Part shown: positions 46,769 to 56,089 of the stretch, piece after piece
How positions within the stretch are numbered: the stretch's first letter is position 1
Layout of the letters: every line of letters starts with the position of its first letter
NCBI RefSeq assembly: GCF_963378085.1
Contig: NZ_OY726395.1
Location: forward strand, 1,860,001 to 1,924,000
DNA length: 64,000 nucleotides
Origin: Mycolicibacterium sp. MU0050
Lineage (GTDB): Bacteria; Actinomycetota; Actinomycetes; Mycobacteriales; Mycobacteriaceae
Direction of reading: 5' to 3'
Position numbers and translations under genes: made by a program
The notes under the pieces: model-generated
What the model was told of the DNA's origin: nothing
Databases searched by the model: none
Seen by the model: the letters and a program-made list of their open reading frames with translations, nothing else

Positions 46769-49700
46769 GTGAATTCCGTTGAATGTCATCAGCTTGTGGG
46801 GCAGACCCTGACGACCCTGGCCGGTGGACTCGGGCCTTTCGTCGCCCATGTCCTCAACCGGGCGCTCCCGCCCGGTACCGACTGGGTTGACCTGCTCAAG
46901 GCCAAGGACGCGGCCAACGGTCGGCGCGGTGGCGAATATCGGGGCAGCGACGTGGCGCTGATGCTGCGGGCGATGACCGAGCGCCTCGGTGACCTCGGCT
47001 ACCCCTTCAACAGGGCGATGCCCAGGCAGGCCGAGATCTATGCCAAGGAACTGCGGGAGGTCCGCAACAAGTGGGCACACACCGGCGAGTTCAGTGTGGC
47101 CGAGACCTACCGTGCCGTCGACTCCGCGGAACTTCTTCTGCGGGCGATCGGTGCCCCCGAGGTCGCAGCGCAGGTGCAGAAGCTGAAGGCGCCGGTAGCG
47201 CCCATCGCGGCACCAACCGCGCCGCCGCAGCCACCGCAGTCCGAGACTGCTCCGGCTCCAGACCCGGCACCGCAACCGCCTCCGCCCGCCGACGCGCCGC
47301 GCATCAAGGTCGCTGCCATCGGTGATCTCAGCTACGCCATGGCGCACTGCCGCATCCCGGTCATCGACCAGATCACCGTCGACAACACCGGCGGTGACCG
47401 CCAAGGCGCGGTGCTCGAGATCGACGTCGTCAGCGCCGAAGGCTCCCACGGCGGACCGGCTGAGATTCACGTCGACTTGCTGGCGCATCAACCGACTGTC
47501 CTGAGCACCGTCGATCTCAGGCTCGACCCGGCGTCGATGCTGCGGGTCGACGAGCAGCGTCCCGGTGACATCCGGGCGGTATTGCGCGACAGCGCCGGAG
47601 AGGTGCTCGCCGAGACCGCGAAGGAAGTCAACATCCTGGCGGCCAACCAGTGGAAGGCCACCCCGCCACAGCTCGCCCTCGAGGTTCTGGCCGCCCACGT
47701 CCAACCCAATGCCGCCGCGGTGGCCGCCCTGATGATCGACATTTCCGACCGGCTGGGTGCCGCCACCGGCAGCTCGTCGGTCGATGGGTACCAAAGTGAG
47801 AACCCCGAGCGTGTGGACGCGATTGCGCGAGCAGTCTTCGACGCAGTCAAGGCCCGTGACGTTCGCTACGCGGAGCCGCCCGCCAGCTGGGGTGACATCG
47901 GGCAGAAGGTCCGGACACCGGCGGAGGTCCTCGAAGGCCGACTCGGAACCTGCCTGGATACCACGCTGGTCCTGGCCGCCCTCCTTGAACAATGCGGAAT
48001 CAACTCGACGATCTGGCTGCTCCGCGGGCACGCCTTCCTCGGCTACTGGCGCATCGACGGCGCTCTCGCCGCCGTTTCCACCACTGAAGCCGTCGAGGTG
48101 GTCAACCAGGTCGACCTCGGCAACATCGGACTCATCGAGACCACAATGGTGACTCAGTCCGTCCCCGAGGCCACCTTCGACGACGCCTGCCGGGCGGCAC
48201 GCACGCGACACCTCATGGACCTGACCGACGTACTCGGGGTCACCGACATCCGGCAAGCCCGGCGGGCCCGGATCTACCCACTGCCGAGCCGCAGCACCGA
48301 CGAGGCCGGCAATGTGGTGGTCTCCGAATACAAGCCCGCCGAGGGACCGGTCTTCGCGCCGTATGTTCCAGGGGAAACCAAGCCGGCCGAGCAGACCGAG
48401 ACTGTTCCGCCCCGGGTCAAACAGTGGAAGAACGCACTGCTGGACCTCAGCCTGCGTAACAAACTCATCAACTACACCGACCGCGCCGGTTACCGACTAG
48501 AGGTTCCCGGCCCCGCGCTCAGTCGATTCGAAGACGCGGTCAACGCCGGAGCGGGCTTCACGCTGCTGGGCTCCGATGAAGTGCAGAACGTCGACATCGC
48601 GCGCGGGGTGCGCTTCGGCCGGGACCTGCCCGAGACCGAACGGGAGATCCTGCTCGCGGACAAGCGCAACGCCTACATCGACATCACCGCAGCGTCGTAC
48701 AAGACGAAGCTGCGGTACCTGGCGAACAAGGCCAAGACCATCCGCGAGGAAACCGGCGCCAACAACCTCTATCTCGCCTTCGGCATGCTCACCTGGCAAC
48801 TCAATGACCGCCCGCTGCGCTCGCCGCTGGTGCTGGTGCCGGTCACGCTGAGCACCACCAACCGCGGTGAGCGGTATGTGATCACCATGGATGACACCGG
48901 GGCATCCACCCCGAACTACTGCCTGGTCGAGAAGTTGCGTACTGCACTGGGTCTGGAGATTCCCGCGCTCGCCAAGCCGGATGAGGACGCTTCGGGTATC
49001 GACCTGAAGGGCACGTTCGACGCGGTGCGTCGCGCGGTCGCCGACGCCGGCCTGCCGTACCTGGTGGAAGACAGTGTGCATCTGTCGATCCTGCAGTTTG
49101 CGAAGTTCCCGCTGTGGAAGGATCTCGACGAGTCGTGGAAGGAGTTGTCCGGCAACAGTTTGGTTCGCCATCTGATCGAGAATCCACAGAAGCCGTTCAC
49201 CGATCCCGTCGGCGAAACCGTCGAGGTTGATCTCGATGCATTGAGTACCACGGTTCCGGTGCCCGCCGATGCCTCCCAGTTGCGTGCCGTCGCCGACGCC
49301 GTCGCGGGCCGGACCTTTGTTCTCGAGGGTCCGCCGGGAACCGGCAAGTCGCAGACCATCACCAATCTGCTTGCGCACGCCATGGCCTCCGGTCGGCGGG
49401 TGTTGTTCGTCGCGGAGAAGCGTGCGGCACTGGACGTGGTCAAGAAGCGACTCGAGAGTGTCGGTCTGGGGGAGCTGTCGCTGGACATCCACGACAAATC
49501 CGCGCGTCCGGCCGCCGTACGCGCCCAGATCAAACACGCCCTCGAACTCCGACTCAGCCATGACGCCGATTTGCTGCGGACCAAACTCCAAGTGGCCGAG
49601 TCGAGCCGGCACAGCTTGGCCCGGTATGCCGATCGGCTCCATGAACGCAACGCGGTGGGGCATTCCCTGTACACCGCCCGATCTTCGGAGCTGGCCGCCG

Positions 49701-52700
49701 ACCAGGACGTCGAGCCGCTGACGGTCCCGAGAAGCCTTGTGACCGCCACTGATCCCGTCGTCTTCGACAACGTGGCGCAGGCTCTTCGCACCCTGCCGGA
49801 AAAGTTCGATGATGCCCGCCCTCGGCCGGACCATCCGTGGGCCTTCATCGACGCCATTCCGTCATCGGGGTTGGACCCCGTCGGAATCCACGCTGCCGCC
49901 GTCGCATTCGATGCGGCCCTGGCCGGACTCGTCGACAACGGTGTGGCTTTGGATGCTGTGGGCAGATGCGACCGGCCAGAGGCCATCGACGAATGGGCAC
50001 GGCTGACGAACGAGCCGCGCTACCCGCTGGCGGGCATCGATGCCGTCGCCACCAAGGAGTGGCAGACACACGTCGTCGGCATCGAACAACTCCTCGCGAG
50101 TCTGCAGACGCCACCCGCTTGGCTGGCCACTGCGACTCCCGCCGCGATGGATCTCGACATCCCGGCCATCCACGCCGAAGCGGTGGCGGCCGACGAGTCC
50201 GGATTCTTTGGCCGCAAGAAGCGCCGCCGCGCGGTGCTGGAGAAATTGACGACGGTGCTGGCGGTCGATCCCGCGGAGGTCAAGCTCAAGACCCTGTCGG
50301 CCGTGACGGCCGAGATGCAGGACACCCACGCCGTTGTCACCGATCTCCGACAGCGGGTGGCAGCGCTACCGGTGACGGTGTTCGACCGGCCGCGGAACCC
50401 GTTGATCGCCGAGGACGCCGGGCATCTCACGCAGAGCTTCGCGGCCCTGCGGCGCATCGGCGCGGTCTTGTCGCAGGCGCCGGCCGACCCGCGTGTTGCC
50501 GATCTGCGAAAGTTCTACAGCGAGACTCAGACCGGCGCCATGGCGGCCACCCTGAATGCTTTGTCAGCAGGGTGGCGGAACCTGATGTCTGCGTCGGGCG
50601 CATCGCCCGACCAGCTGCAGCGGTGGGCCGGTGGCCTTGGTTTCATCGGTCAGTGGTGGGCCACACGGGGAGCCCGCAACTTGGAGTCCGTGGCGACTCT
50701 CGAGCGTTGGATCGCGCTTCTGCACCACGTCGAGCCGTTGCTCGTCGCAGATATGCCGGACGCCAGGAAGTCGATCCTTGCGGGTGAGATCGTGGCCGAG
50801 GACGCCAGCCTGGCGTTCGACCGCGGCGTGGCGATCGCGTCGATCGCCGAGCGTCTCGACGCCAGCGGGCTGAGCGATTTCGACGTGGCGGCGCACGGCA
50901 AGGCGATCCAGCGGTTCACCACCAGCGCGACGGCCATTCGCGACGAGCTCTGCCGATCGATCCCCGCTCAACTGCTCGAAAGCCGCACCTTCGACGCTTT
51001 CGCCGAGAGCGGCCAGATCGGCTTGCTGAAAAGACAATTGGACCGCAAACGCGGCGGCATGAGTGTCCGGGGCCTGATGGACAACTTCGGCGATCTGATC
51101 ACCCGGATCCTGCCGTGCACGCTGATGAGCCCCGATTCCGTTGCCCGCTTCTTCCCGGCGCACGCCAACGTGTTCGACATCGTGGTCTTCGACGAGGCGT
51201 CGCAGATTCGCGTCGCGGATGCGATCGGTGCGATGGGCCGCGCGAAATCGGTTGTGGTGGTCGGGGACAGCAAGCAGATGCCGCCGACCAGTTTCGCCGA
51301 TGCGAGCGCTTCCGTCGATGATCTCGATGAGGACGTCAATCCCGAGGTGGTGGCCGATGAGGAGTCCATCCTCAGCGAATGTGTGCAGTCGCTGGTGCCG
51401 CAGCAGTGGCTGTCTTGGCACTACCGCAGCCAGGACGAGGCGCTGATCGCGTTCAGCAATCTGCACTACTACGGCGGACGGTTGGCATCGTTCCCCGCGC
51501 CGTTGGCGCCGGCCTCGGGACACGGTATCTCGCTTGTTCGGGTCGATGGACACTTCGAGCGGTCCGGCCGCGGGAAGACGTTACGCACCAACCGTGTCGA
51601 AGCGGAACGGATCGTGGCGGACATCCGTAGCCGGTTCGCCTCGTCACCGGATGTCGCCCCGTCGATCGGGGTGATCACCTTCAACGCGCAGCAGCGCGAT
51701 CTCATCGAGAACATGTTGCGCGACGCCGGTGACGATCGGCTGCTGCAGGCGTTGGACGAGCCGGACGGGCTCTTTGTCAAGAACCTCGAGAACGTGCAGG
51801 GCGACGAGCGCGACACCATCCTGTTCTCGGTGGCCTTCAGCAAGAACGACAAGGGTGTCGTGCCGCTCAACTTCGGACCGTTGTCCCGACCGGGCGGTGA
51901 GCGGCGCCTGAACGTGGCGATCACCCGTGCGCGACGAGAGGTGGTGCTGTACGCCAGCTTCGAGCCCACCGAACTGCGGGCCGAGGAAACCACCCAGGTC
52001 GGCACCAAACATTTGCGTGCATACCTGGAAATGGCGCATCGGGGCGTGGACACCATCACTCAAGGCGGCCGGCGCACCGCGGTGATCGACCGGCATCGTG
52101 ACGACATCGCTGCGGCGCTACGCCGGGAAGGGTTCGCCGTATCCGTGGATGTGGGTCTGTCCGACTTCCGCGTCGACCTGGTCATCGCCGACCCCGACCA
52201 GCCGGAAGAACCGCTGCTCGCCGTCCTGCTGGATGGCCCGGAGTGGTACGGACGCCGGACGGTGGCCGATCGTGACGGATTGCCGGTGGACGTGCTGTCG
52301 ACGCTGCTGCATTGGCCTGGCGTGGAACGGGTTTGGCTGCCCGAGTGGCTGAGTCAGCGCGACGAGACGGTGACGCGCTTGCGGGAGGCGGTTGCCGCTG
52401 CGAAGCAGCGCAAGCTCGAGCCGAGGGTGACCGAGGTGGTGCCGCCCACGCCGTCGGTTGTTCCCGAGCAGGTCAAGGAAGAAACGCCGGCGTTCCGGTC
52501 TGCCGCCACAGCGCCGACACCCGCGGCGCCTCGGCGGCACGCCGACCTCACAAATTTCGAAACATGGACGCCGGTGGTGATCGGCAGCGTCAGCGTCCTC
52601 GACGACATCCACACCAGCTACAACCGGTCTCATGTGGTCAAAATCGTGGAATCGATCGTCGAAACCGAGGGCCCGGTGCAGCGTGACCGGCTGGCGAAGC

Positions 52701-53104
52701 TGGTGGCCGGCGCCTTCGGTCTCGGGCGGGTCAACTCGGCTCGTTCGAAGGCGATTCAACGGGTGGTACCCGCGGAGTATGCGCGCACGGACGATCGGGA
52801 GTTCTACTGGCCCCGCGGTCTTGAACCGGGCACGTGGCGGACGGTCCGGACCTCGAAGCGCGGGGAGGGGCGCCCCCTGGCCGAGGTGAGCCTGGTCGAG
52901 ATCGGCAATGCGATGCGCATAGTGGCTGAGCAGAGCGGCGGTAGCGCAGTTGATGACCTGAAACGTGACGCGCTGGCGTTGTTCGGCGGCGTCCGGATCA
53001 CCAAGGACATCGGGGCGCGACTGGACGCGGCCTTGGAACGTGCGCTGGCGGCGGGCGTGCTCAAGCAACTCCCCTCGGGAGTCGTGGTGGTTGGCTCGCC
53101 ATGA
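46769..53104 (+). CDS. Giant HEPN / transglutaminase-like / DUF4011 / SF1 helicase / nuclease-fold protein
   Basis: 2111 residues from GTG 46769. In order: a Swt1-type HEPN domain with the RNase motif R-x4-H in ELREVRNKWAHTGEF (Arg 99, His 104); a Pro-rich linker at 140-180; a beta region; a transglutaminase-like domain (GTCLDTTLVLAALLEQCG, Cys 395; RGHAFLGYWRID, His 421, Asp 430); DUF4011 (LLDLSLRNKLINYTDRAGYRLE); an SF1 helicase (LEGPPGTGKSQT, about 854-861; VVFDEASQIRVADA, about 1474; ENVQGDERDTILFSV; LNVAITRARREV); a Vsr-like nuclease fold (SDFRVDLVIADPD, Asp about 1803; LAVLLDGPEWYG); and a DUF3320-like end. DUF4011/SF1 proteins are frequent in defence islands. An overlapping small gene follows. 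Confidence 0.82.
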   Translation: MNSVECHQLVGQTLTTLAGGLGPFVAHVLNRALPPGTDWVDLLKAKDAANGRRGGEYRGSDVALMLRAMTERLGDLGYPFNRAMPRQAEIYAKELREVRNKWAHTGEFSVAETYRAVDSAELLLRAIGAPEVAAQVQKLKAPVAPIAAPTAPPQPPQSETAPAPDPAPQPPPPADAPRIKVAAIGDLSYAMAHCRIPVIDQITVDNTGGDRQGAVLEIDVVSAEGSHGGPAEIHVDLLAHQPTVLSTVDLRLDPASMLRVDEQRPGDIRAVLRDSAGEVLAETAKEVNILAANQWKATPPQLALEVLAAHVQPNAAAVAALMIDISDRLGAATGSSSVDGYQSENPERVDAIARAVFDAVKARDVRYAEPPASWGDIGQKVRTPAEVLEGRLGTCLDTTLVLAALLEQCGINSTIWLLRGHAFLGYWRIDGALAAVSTTEAVEVVNQVDLGNIGLIETTMVTQSVPEATFDDACRAARTRHLMDLTDVLGVTDIRQARRARIYPLPSRSTDEAGNVVVSEYKPAEGPVFAPYVPGETKPAEQTETVPPRVKQWKNALLDLSLRNKLINYTDRAGYRLEVPGPALSRFEDAVNAGAGFTLLGSDEVQNVDIARGVRFGRDLPETEREILLADKRNAYIDITAASYKTKLRYLANKAKTIREETGANNLYLAFGMLTWQLNDRPLRSPLVLVPVTLSTTNRGERYVITMDDTGASTPNYCLVEKLRTALGLEIPALAKPDEDASGIDLKGTFDAVRRAVADAGLPYLVEDSVHLSILQFAKFPLWKDLDESWKELSGNSLVRHLIENPQKPFTDPVGETVEVDLDALSTTVPVPADASQLRAVADAVAGRTFVLEGPPGTGKSQTITNLLAHAMASGRRVLFVAEKRAALDVVKKRLESVGLGELSLDIHDKSARPAAVRAQIKHALELRLSHDADLLRTKLQVAESSRHSLARYADRLHERNAVGHSLYTARSSELAADQDVEPLTVPRSLVTATDPVVFDNVAQALRTLPEKFDDARPRPDHPWAFIDAIPSSGLDPVGIHAAAVAFDAALAGLVDNGVALDAVGRCDRPEAIDEWARLTNEPRYPLAGIDAVATKEWQTHVVGIEQLLASLQTPPAWLATATPAAMDLDIPAIHAEAVAADESGFFGRKKRRRAVLEKLTTVLAVDPAEVKLKTLSAVTAEMQDTHAVVTDLRQRVAALPVTVFDRPRNPLIAEDAGHLTQSFAALRRIGAVLSQAPADPRVADLRKFYSETQTGAMAATLNALSAGWRNLMSASGASPDQLQRWAGGLGFIGQWWATRGARNLESVATLERWIALLHHVEPLLVADMPDARKSILAGEIVAEDASLAFDRGVAIASIAERLDASGLSDFDVAAHGKAIQRFTTSATAIRDELCRSIPAQLLESRTFDAFAESGQIGLLKRQLDRKRGGMSVRGLMDNFGDLITRILPCTLMSPDSVARFFPAHANVFDIVVFDEASQIRVADAIGAMGRAKSVVVVGDSKQMPPTSFADASASVDDLDEDVNPEVVADEESILSECVQSLVPQQWLSWHYRSQDEALIAFSNLHYYGGRLASFPAPLAPASGHGISLVRVDGHFERSGRGKTLRTNRVEAERIVADIRSRFASSPDVAPSIGVITFNAQQRDLIENMLRDAGDDRLLQALDEPDGLFVKNLENVQGDERDTILFSVAFSKNDKGVVPLNFGPLSRPGGERRLNVAITRARREVVLYASFEPTELRAEETTQVGTKHLRAYLEMAHRGVDTITQGGRRTAVIDRHRDDIAAALRREGFAVSVDVGLSDFRVDLVIADPDQPEEPLLAVLLDGPEWYGRRTVADRDGLPVDVLSTLLHWPGVERVWLPEWLSQRDETVTRLREAVAAAKQRKLEPRVTEVVPPTPSVVPEQVKEETPAFRSAATAPTPAAPRRHADLTNFETWTPVVIGSVSVLDDIHTSYNRSHVVKIVESIVETEGPVQRDRLAKLVAGAFGLGRVNSARSKAIQRVVPAEYARTDDREFYWPRGLEPGTWRTVRTSKRGEGRPLAEVSLVEIGNAMRIVAEQSGGSAVDDLKRDALALFGGVRITKDIGARLDAALERALAAGVLKQLPSGVVVVGSP

Positions 53105-53469
53105 GCGCAGCCGAATTCGATGACGACCTGTTCGAGCGGGTGTCCGACGTGGCGGGTCCTGGGACTGCGATCTTGACGTTGTCGACGAAGAACCTCAACC
53201 GCATCACCGAGGTGCGTCGCGATGGCGTGCTGGTCGAAACCGAGCGATCGATGAGTCTTGGGACCGGGCCGCAGCTGGTGCCGGCTTGGATGATTGCCGC
53301 CGCGTGGGAGCGCCTGTGCGACAAGGGGGAACTGAGTCAGCAGGAGCTGCTCAACGAGCTGAACGTGAAGCGATCCGCGTTCGTGTGTGCGTTGGTGGCG
53401 AAGTTTCCTGAGGTTCGCATTCGATCGACGAGGCCCACGGTTCTCGAGTTGGAGGATCCGGCCGAATGA
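53101..53469 (+). CDS. Small partner protein of the giant HEPN/SF1 protein (unknown)
   Basis: 122 residues; its ATG overlaps the preceding stop as ATGA, so it is co-translated. I recognise no domain. Sequence features: a strand-rich start (GTAILTLSTKNLNRITEVRRDGVLVETER) and a winged-helix-like second half (AAWERLCDKGELSQQELLNELNVKRSAFVCALVAKFPEV) suggest a DNA-binding or adaptor protein. Strict coupling implies a joint function. Confidence 0.7.
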   Translation: MSAAEFDDDLFERVSDVAGPGTAILTLSTKNLNRITEVRRDGVLVETERSMSLGTGPQLVPAWMIAAAWERLCDKGELSQQELLNELNVKRSAFVCALVAKFPEVRIRSTRPTVLELEDPAE

Positions 53470-53862
53470 GGAACTGCGCTGGTTTGTTTGAGCACGACTG
53501 GATGGTGAGCCCGAGGACGTGAAAAGTCGCTGCCCGAGGCATGAGGTCGCCGACGAGCGGCAACACACTGCCGGGCCCCTGGAACAGGTAGACAGCGGAA
53601 GCACCCGCACTGAACAACAGTAGTCGTAATCGCGGAGGATCGCTGTTCTCGGCTCGATGGTGATACCCCCAGAAGCCGTAGGGTGACGACTTGGACTTCG
53701 CGTGTTATGCCAGCGGCGTCACGTGGACCACGCCCAATTCGTAGGTGACACTTAGACTGTTAGTCTCTACGCGGCTGCTTCCAGCTTGGATTGTGCAGAC
53801 TCCCATATTTGTGATCGAACCACTTGACACCCACTGTGCAAATTAACCTTGGTAGGAGAAAC
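53470..53862. promoter_or_regulatory. Leader region of the phage-type repressor
   Basis: About 390 bases between two defence genes with no supportable gene. It is AT-richer towards the right, contains a stoperator-like site at 53823-53835 and an AGGAG ribosome site at 53854-53858 before the ATG at 53863. Confidence 0.4.
53823..53835 (-). promoter_or_regulatory. Stoperator-like repressor site
   Basis: On the minus strand this reads AGTGGGTGTCAAG. The asymmetric stoperator bound by L5-type repressors is remembered as GGTGGMTGTCAAG, so 11 of 13 positions agree. On the plus strand it contains TTGACA, as such sites do when they cover a -35 box, although I see no good -10 at the right distance. 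Its place just upstream of the repressor gene suggests autoregulation. Confidence 0.45.
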
Positions 53863-54378
53863 ATGGGCGGCAAACAGCGCCTCGACAGGAAGGCTCTAAT
53901 CTTCAGCGAAGTCGAAGAGCTGAGACGGAGGGGATACAACCAGAGTGAGATTGCCGAGATGCACGGGGTGTCGAGGCAAGCCGTTTCATGGCAGAAGAAA
54001 ACCTATGGGGGACACCTGACGCCGCGACAGGAGATTCAAGCGGCGTGGCCCTGGATTACCACGGCCGTACATGGCAAATCGAAGCCCTATCAACGCCTCC
54101 GAGATCACGGGGAGTTCGTGATCACCAAGGGGAAGGGCATGAGCGACGATAAGAAGTCACGGCTACTGGCGTGGTGGAAGATGCTGCGGGATGCGGACGT
54201 TGTTGTGGAATTCGATCCGGATATCCCGCCAGCGCGGGGGATGGCGGGCGGCGGTTTCCGGTACGTTCCTCGGAAGGCCGAGGACGGTGATCTCCTGATC
54301 AGGATGAACGAGCACGTCACTAATTGGACGCCAGAGGGAAAGCGAATCTGGAGTTGGCCATCGGACAGCGCCATTTAG
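53863..54378 (+). CDS. Mycobacteriophage cluster A (L5/Bxb1)-type immunity repressor, orphan
   Basis: 171 residues from ATG 53863 with AGGAG 5 bases upstream; the TTG at 53824 is in the operator and is rejected. HTH at about residues 24-43: GYNQSEIAEMHGVSRQAVSW. The remaining body (AAWPWITTAVHGKSKPYQRLRDH, GKGMSDDKKSRLLAWWKMLRD, VEFDPDIPP, DGDLLIRMNEH) matches my memory of cluster A phage repressors, which bind many asymmetric sites and block superinfecting relatives. No integrase, structural gene or attachment site is seen nearby, so it stands alone in the defence island and could act as a single-gene immunity factor. Confidence 0.72.
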   Translation: MGGKQRLDRKALIFSEVEELRRRGYNQSEIAEMHGVSRQAVSWQKKTYGGHLTPRQEIQAAWPWITTAVHGKSKPYQRLRDHGEFVITKGKGMSDDKKSRLLAWWKMLRDADVVVEFDPDIPPARGMAGGGFRYVPRKAEDGDLLIRMNEHVTNWTPEGKRIWSWPSDSAI

Positions 54379-54422
54379 TTATCATCTCTTCTTCCGAGTC
54401 GTTCCAGTCAGTGGATGTTCGG

Positions 54423-54578
54423 ATGGCCGTTGCACAATTAGGGCGTAAACCACTAAGAGTTGATCCCGTCCGGGCGGGAAAAACGGTTCGCAATCCACCA
54501 TCTGGTGGCGCCGTAGTGGTGATGAGGGGTGCCTGGTTCGAGGCGTCTGCAGTGAAGAACGAAGGTCCTATGCAGTAA
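54423..54578 (+). CDS. Possible small ORF after the repressor
   Basis: 51 codons from an ATG with no clear ribosome site; the frame overlaps the 3' end of the convergent ADP-ribosylglycohydrolase gene by 11 bases. The reading (VRMAVAQLGRKPLRVDPVRAG ...) looks like protein but matches nothing I know. It may be a phage remnant travelling with the repressor, or chance. Confidence 0.25.
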   Translation: MAVAQLGRKPLRVDPVRAGKTVRNPPSGGAVVVMRGAWFEASAVKNEGPMQ

Positions 54579-56004
54579 TTGACACATCAAACTCTCCCAA
54601 CCGCCGCAACGCCTCCCGAAACGCGGCATTCGGATTCGCATCGGGCAGCACAGCGAGCACATCCTGCAACGCCTCGTTCACGCTGACCCCGCGCAGCCGC
54701 GCCCCGTACAGCGCTGCGACGGTCGGGGTGCGGCTGTAGGCCTCGGCGCAATGCACCAGCACCGTCCGGCCCTGCGCCCGAAGAGCTTCGATCGCGCGCA
54801 CGGTGTCGAGCAGGACGAAGTCCAAATGCGGGTTCTCGTCGGGATCGGTCCTGTCGATGAGGCGCACCTCGACGTGCGGCCTGCCCGCGGGAACGTCGGA
54901 ATCGGCCACCCGACACAGCGACACCACCGCGTCCACCTCGGCCGGCAACTGAGACAGCACACCGACACCGCCGAGCAGAACCTGCGGATCGTAGGGGTGG
55001 GGAGCCAGCGTGCCGACCCGTGAGCCCGGATAGGTCGGCTCGGGGACGGCACGTCCCTTGCGGTGGATCGTCGTCGCCAGCTTCACCAACCCCCGCCCGG
55101 TGATGCCCGGCCAACCGTGCAGCAGGTACCGCCACTCCAACGGCACGGCTGAGGCGCCGTACGCGGCGCCGAGCAGACCACCGGCGATCGCGGCGACCGT
55201 GTCGGTGTCATTGCCGGCCCGGACCGCCGCGTCGAGACCGCACCGCAGATGCTCCGCGCGGTGGGTTCCGGGCGCCGTCGTGGTCGTCGCGATGGCCGAC
55301 CACGCGGCCTGCAGCGCGGCGACCACCCAGCCGTTGTTGGCGAAATCCGACGGCCGGGAGGCTTCGGCCTCTGCGATCCGCTCGGACCAAACATCGCGAC
55401 GGGCAACGTCGATGTGGCGCAGTCCGATCCGCACATCCAGCTCGGCGGTCAACACCGCATGCCGGATCGCGCATGACCACAACACCGTCGCATCGGCGGC
55501 GTCGGGGTCGAAGTGGGTGAGCTCGCTGATCGCGCGCGCGGCCGCGACCAAGGCGTCCTCGTCGTCGAGATAGGCCAGGGCGATCGGCGCGGTCCGCATC
55601 AACGAGCCGTTGCCGGCGGTGCGGCCCGTCTGCTCATGCAACGTCACCGCCGCGGTACGTGCACTGGCCGCGGTGACCTCCCCACCGCGCGCGGCGGCAC
55701 GGAACACCGACCTGGTCTGGATACCGACATCCTTCGCGTCCAAAGACCACTCCCGCCAACGAGTCACGATCGCATCCTGCGCCACCGCGTCGCGCAGATC
55801 GGCGCCCGTCGCGGCGACTTCTGCGATGGCGACGGCCATGGCGGTGTCGTCGGTCCACTCACCGGGCGCCCACGGTCCGCCCCCGACCATCTCCACCGGC
55901 AACTCGGGGCCCCGCGGCGGCTGAAACTCGTACGGTGCGCCCAGCGCATCGCCGGCCGCCGTGCCCAGCAGGACACCCTCGATTCGGTCATGCAGTGCTG
56001 ACAT
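54568..56004 (-). CDS. ADP-ribosylglycohydrolase fused to a dual-specificity phosphatase
   Basis: 478 residues from ATG 56004. The N-terminal 310 residues are an ARH/DraG-type hydrolase: GVLLGTAAGDALGAPYEF, metal-binding WTDDTAMAVA, TAGNGSLMRTAPIAL and GNDTDTVAAIAGGLLGA. These remove ADP-ribose from proteins or nucleic acids. The C-terminal 150 residues are a DSP/tyrosine-phosphatase-like domain with the HCx5R loop VHCAEAYSRTPTVAAL. Such fusions occur in actinobacteria. It is followed in transcription order by the repressor region and preceded by a metallophosphoesterase 85 bases upstream, suggesting a small regulatory-modification cluster. Confidence 0.9.
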   Translation of the reverse strand: MSALHDRIEGVLLGTAAGDALGAPYEFQPPRGPELPVEMVGGGPWAPGEWTDDTAMAVAIAEVAATGADLRDAVAQDAIVTRWREWSLDAKDVGIQTRSVFRAAARGGEVTAASARTAAVTLHEQTGRTAGNGSLMRTAPIALAYLDDEDALVAAARAISELTHFDPDAADATVLWSCAIRHAVLTAELDVRIGLRHIDVARRDVWSERIAEAEASRPSDFANNGWVVAALQAAWSAIATTTTAPGTHRAEHLRCGLDAAVRAGNDTDTVAAIAGGLLGAAYGASAVPLEWRYLLHGWPGITGRGLVKLATTIHRKGRAVPEPTYPGSRVGTLAPHPYDPQVLLGGVGVLSQLPAEVDAVVSLCRVADSDVPAGRPHVEVRLIDRTDPDENPHLDFVLLDTVRAIEALRAQGRTVLVHCAEAYSRTPTVAALYGARLRGVSVNEALQDVLAVLPDANPNAAFREALRRLGEFDVSITA

Positions 56005-56089
56005 CGCAACCCCCCGTTCTAGATTTGTGCGCTTCTGCGCAAGTTCCTGTTTGACTGACGCCGCCCTCGCGGGTGGGCCCGCGGGCGGC

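Noticed and set aside
53824..53862. Longer repressor start at TTG 53824
   Set aside because: The TTG is inside the stoperator-like site and a strong AGGAG lies before ATG 53863.
53470..54600. Integrated prophage with attachment site
   Set aside because: Only a repressor-like gene is present; no integrase, tRNA or direct-repeat att site could be seen.
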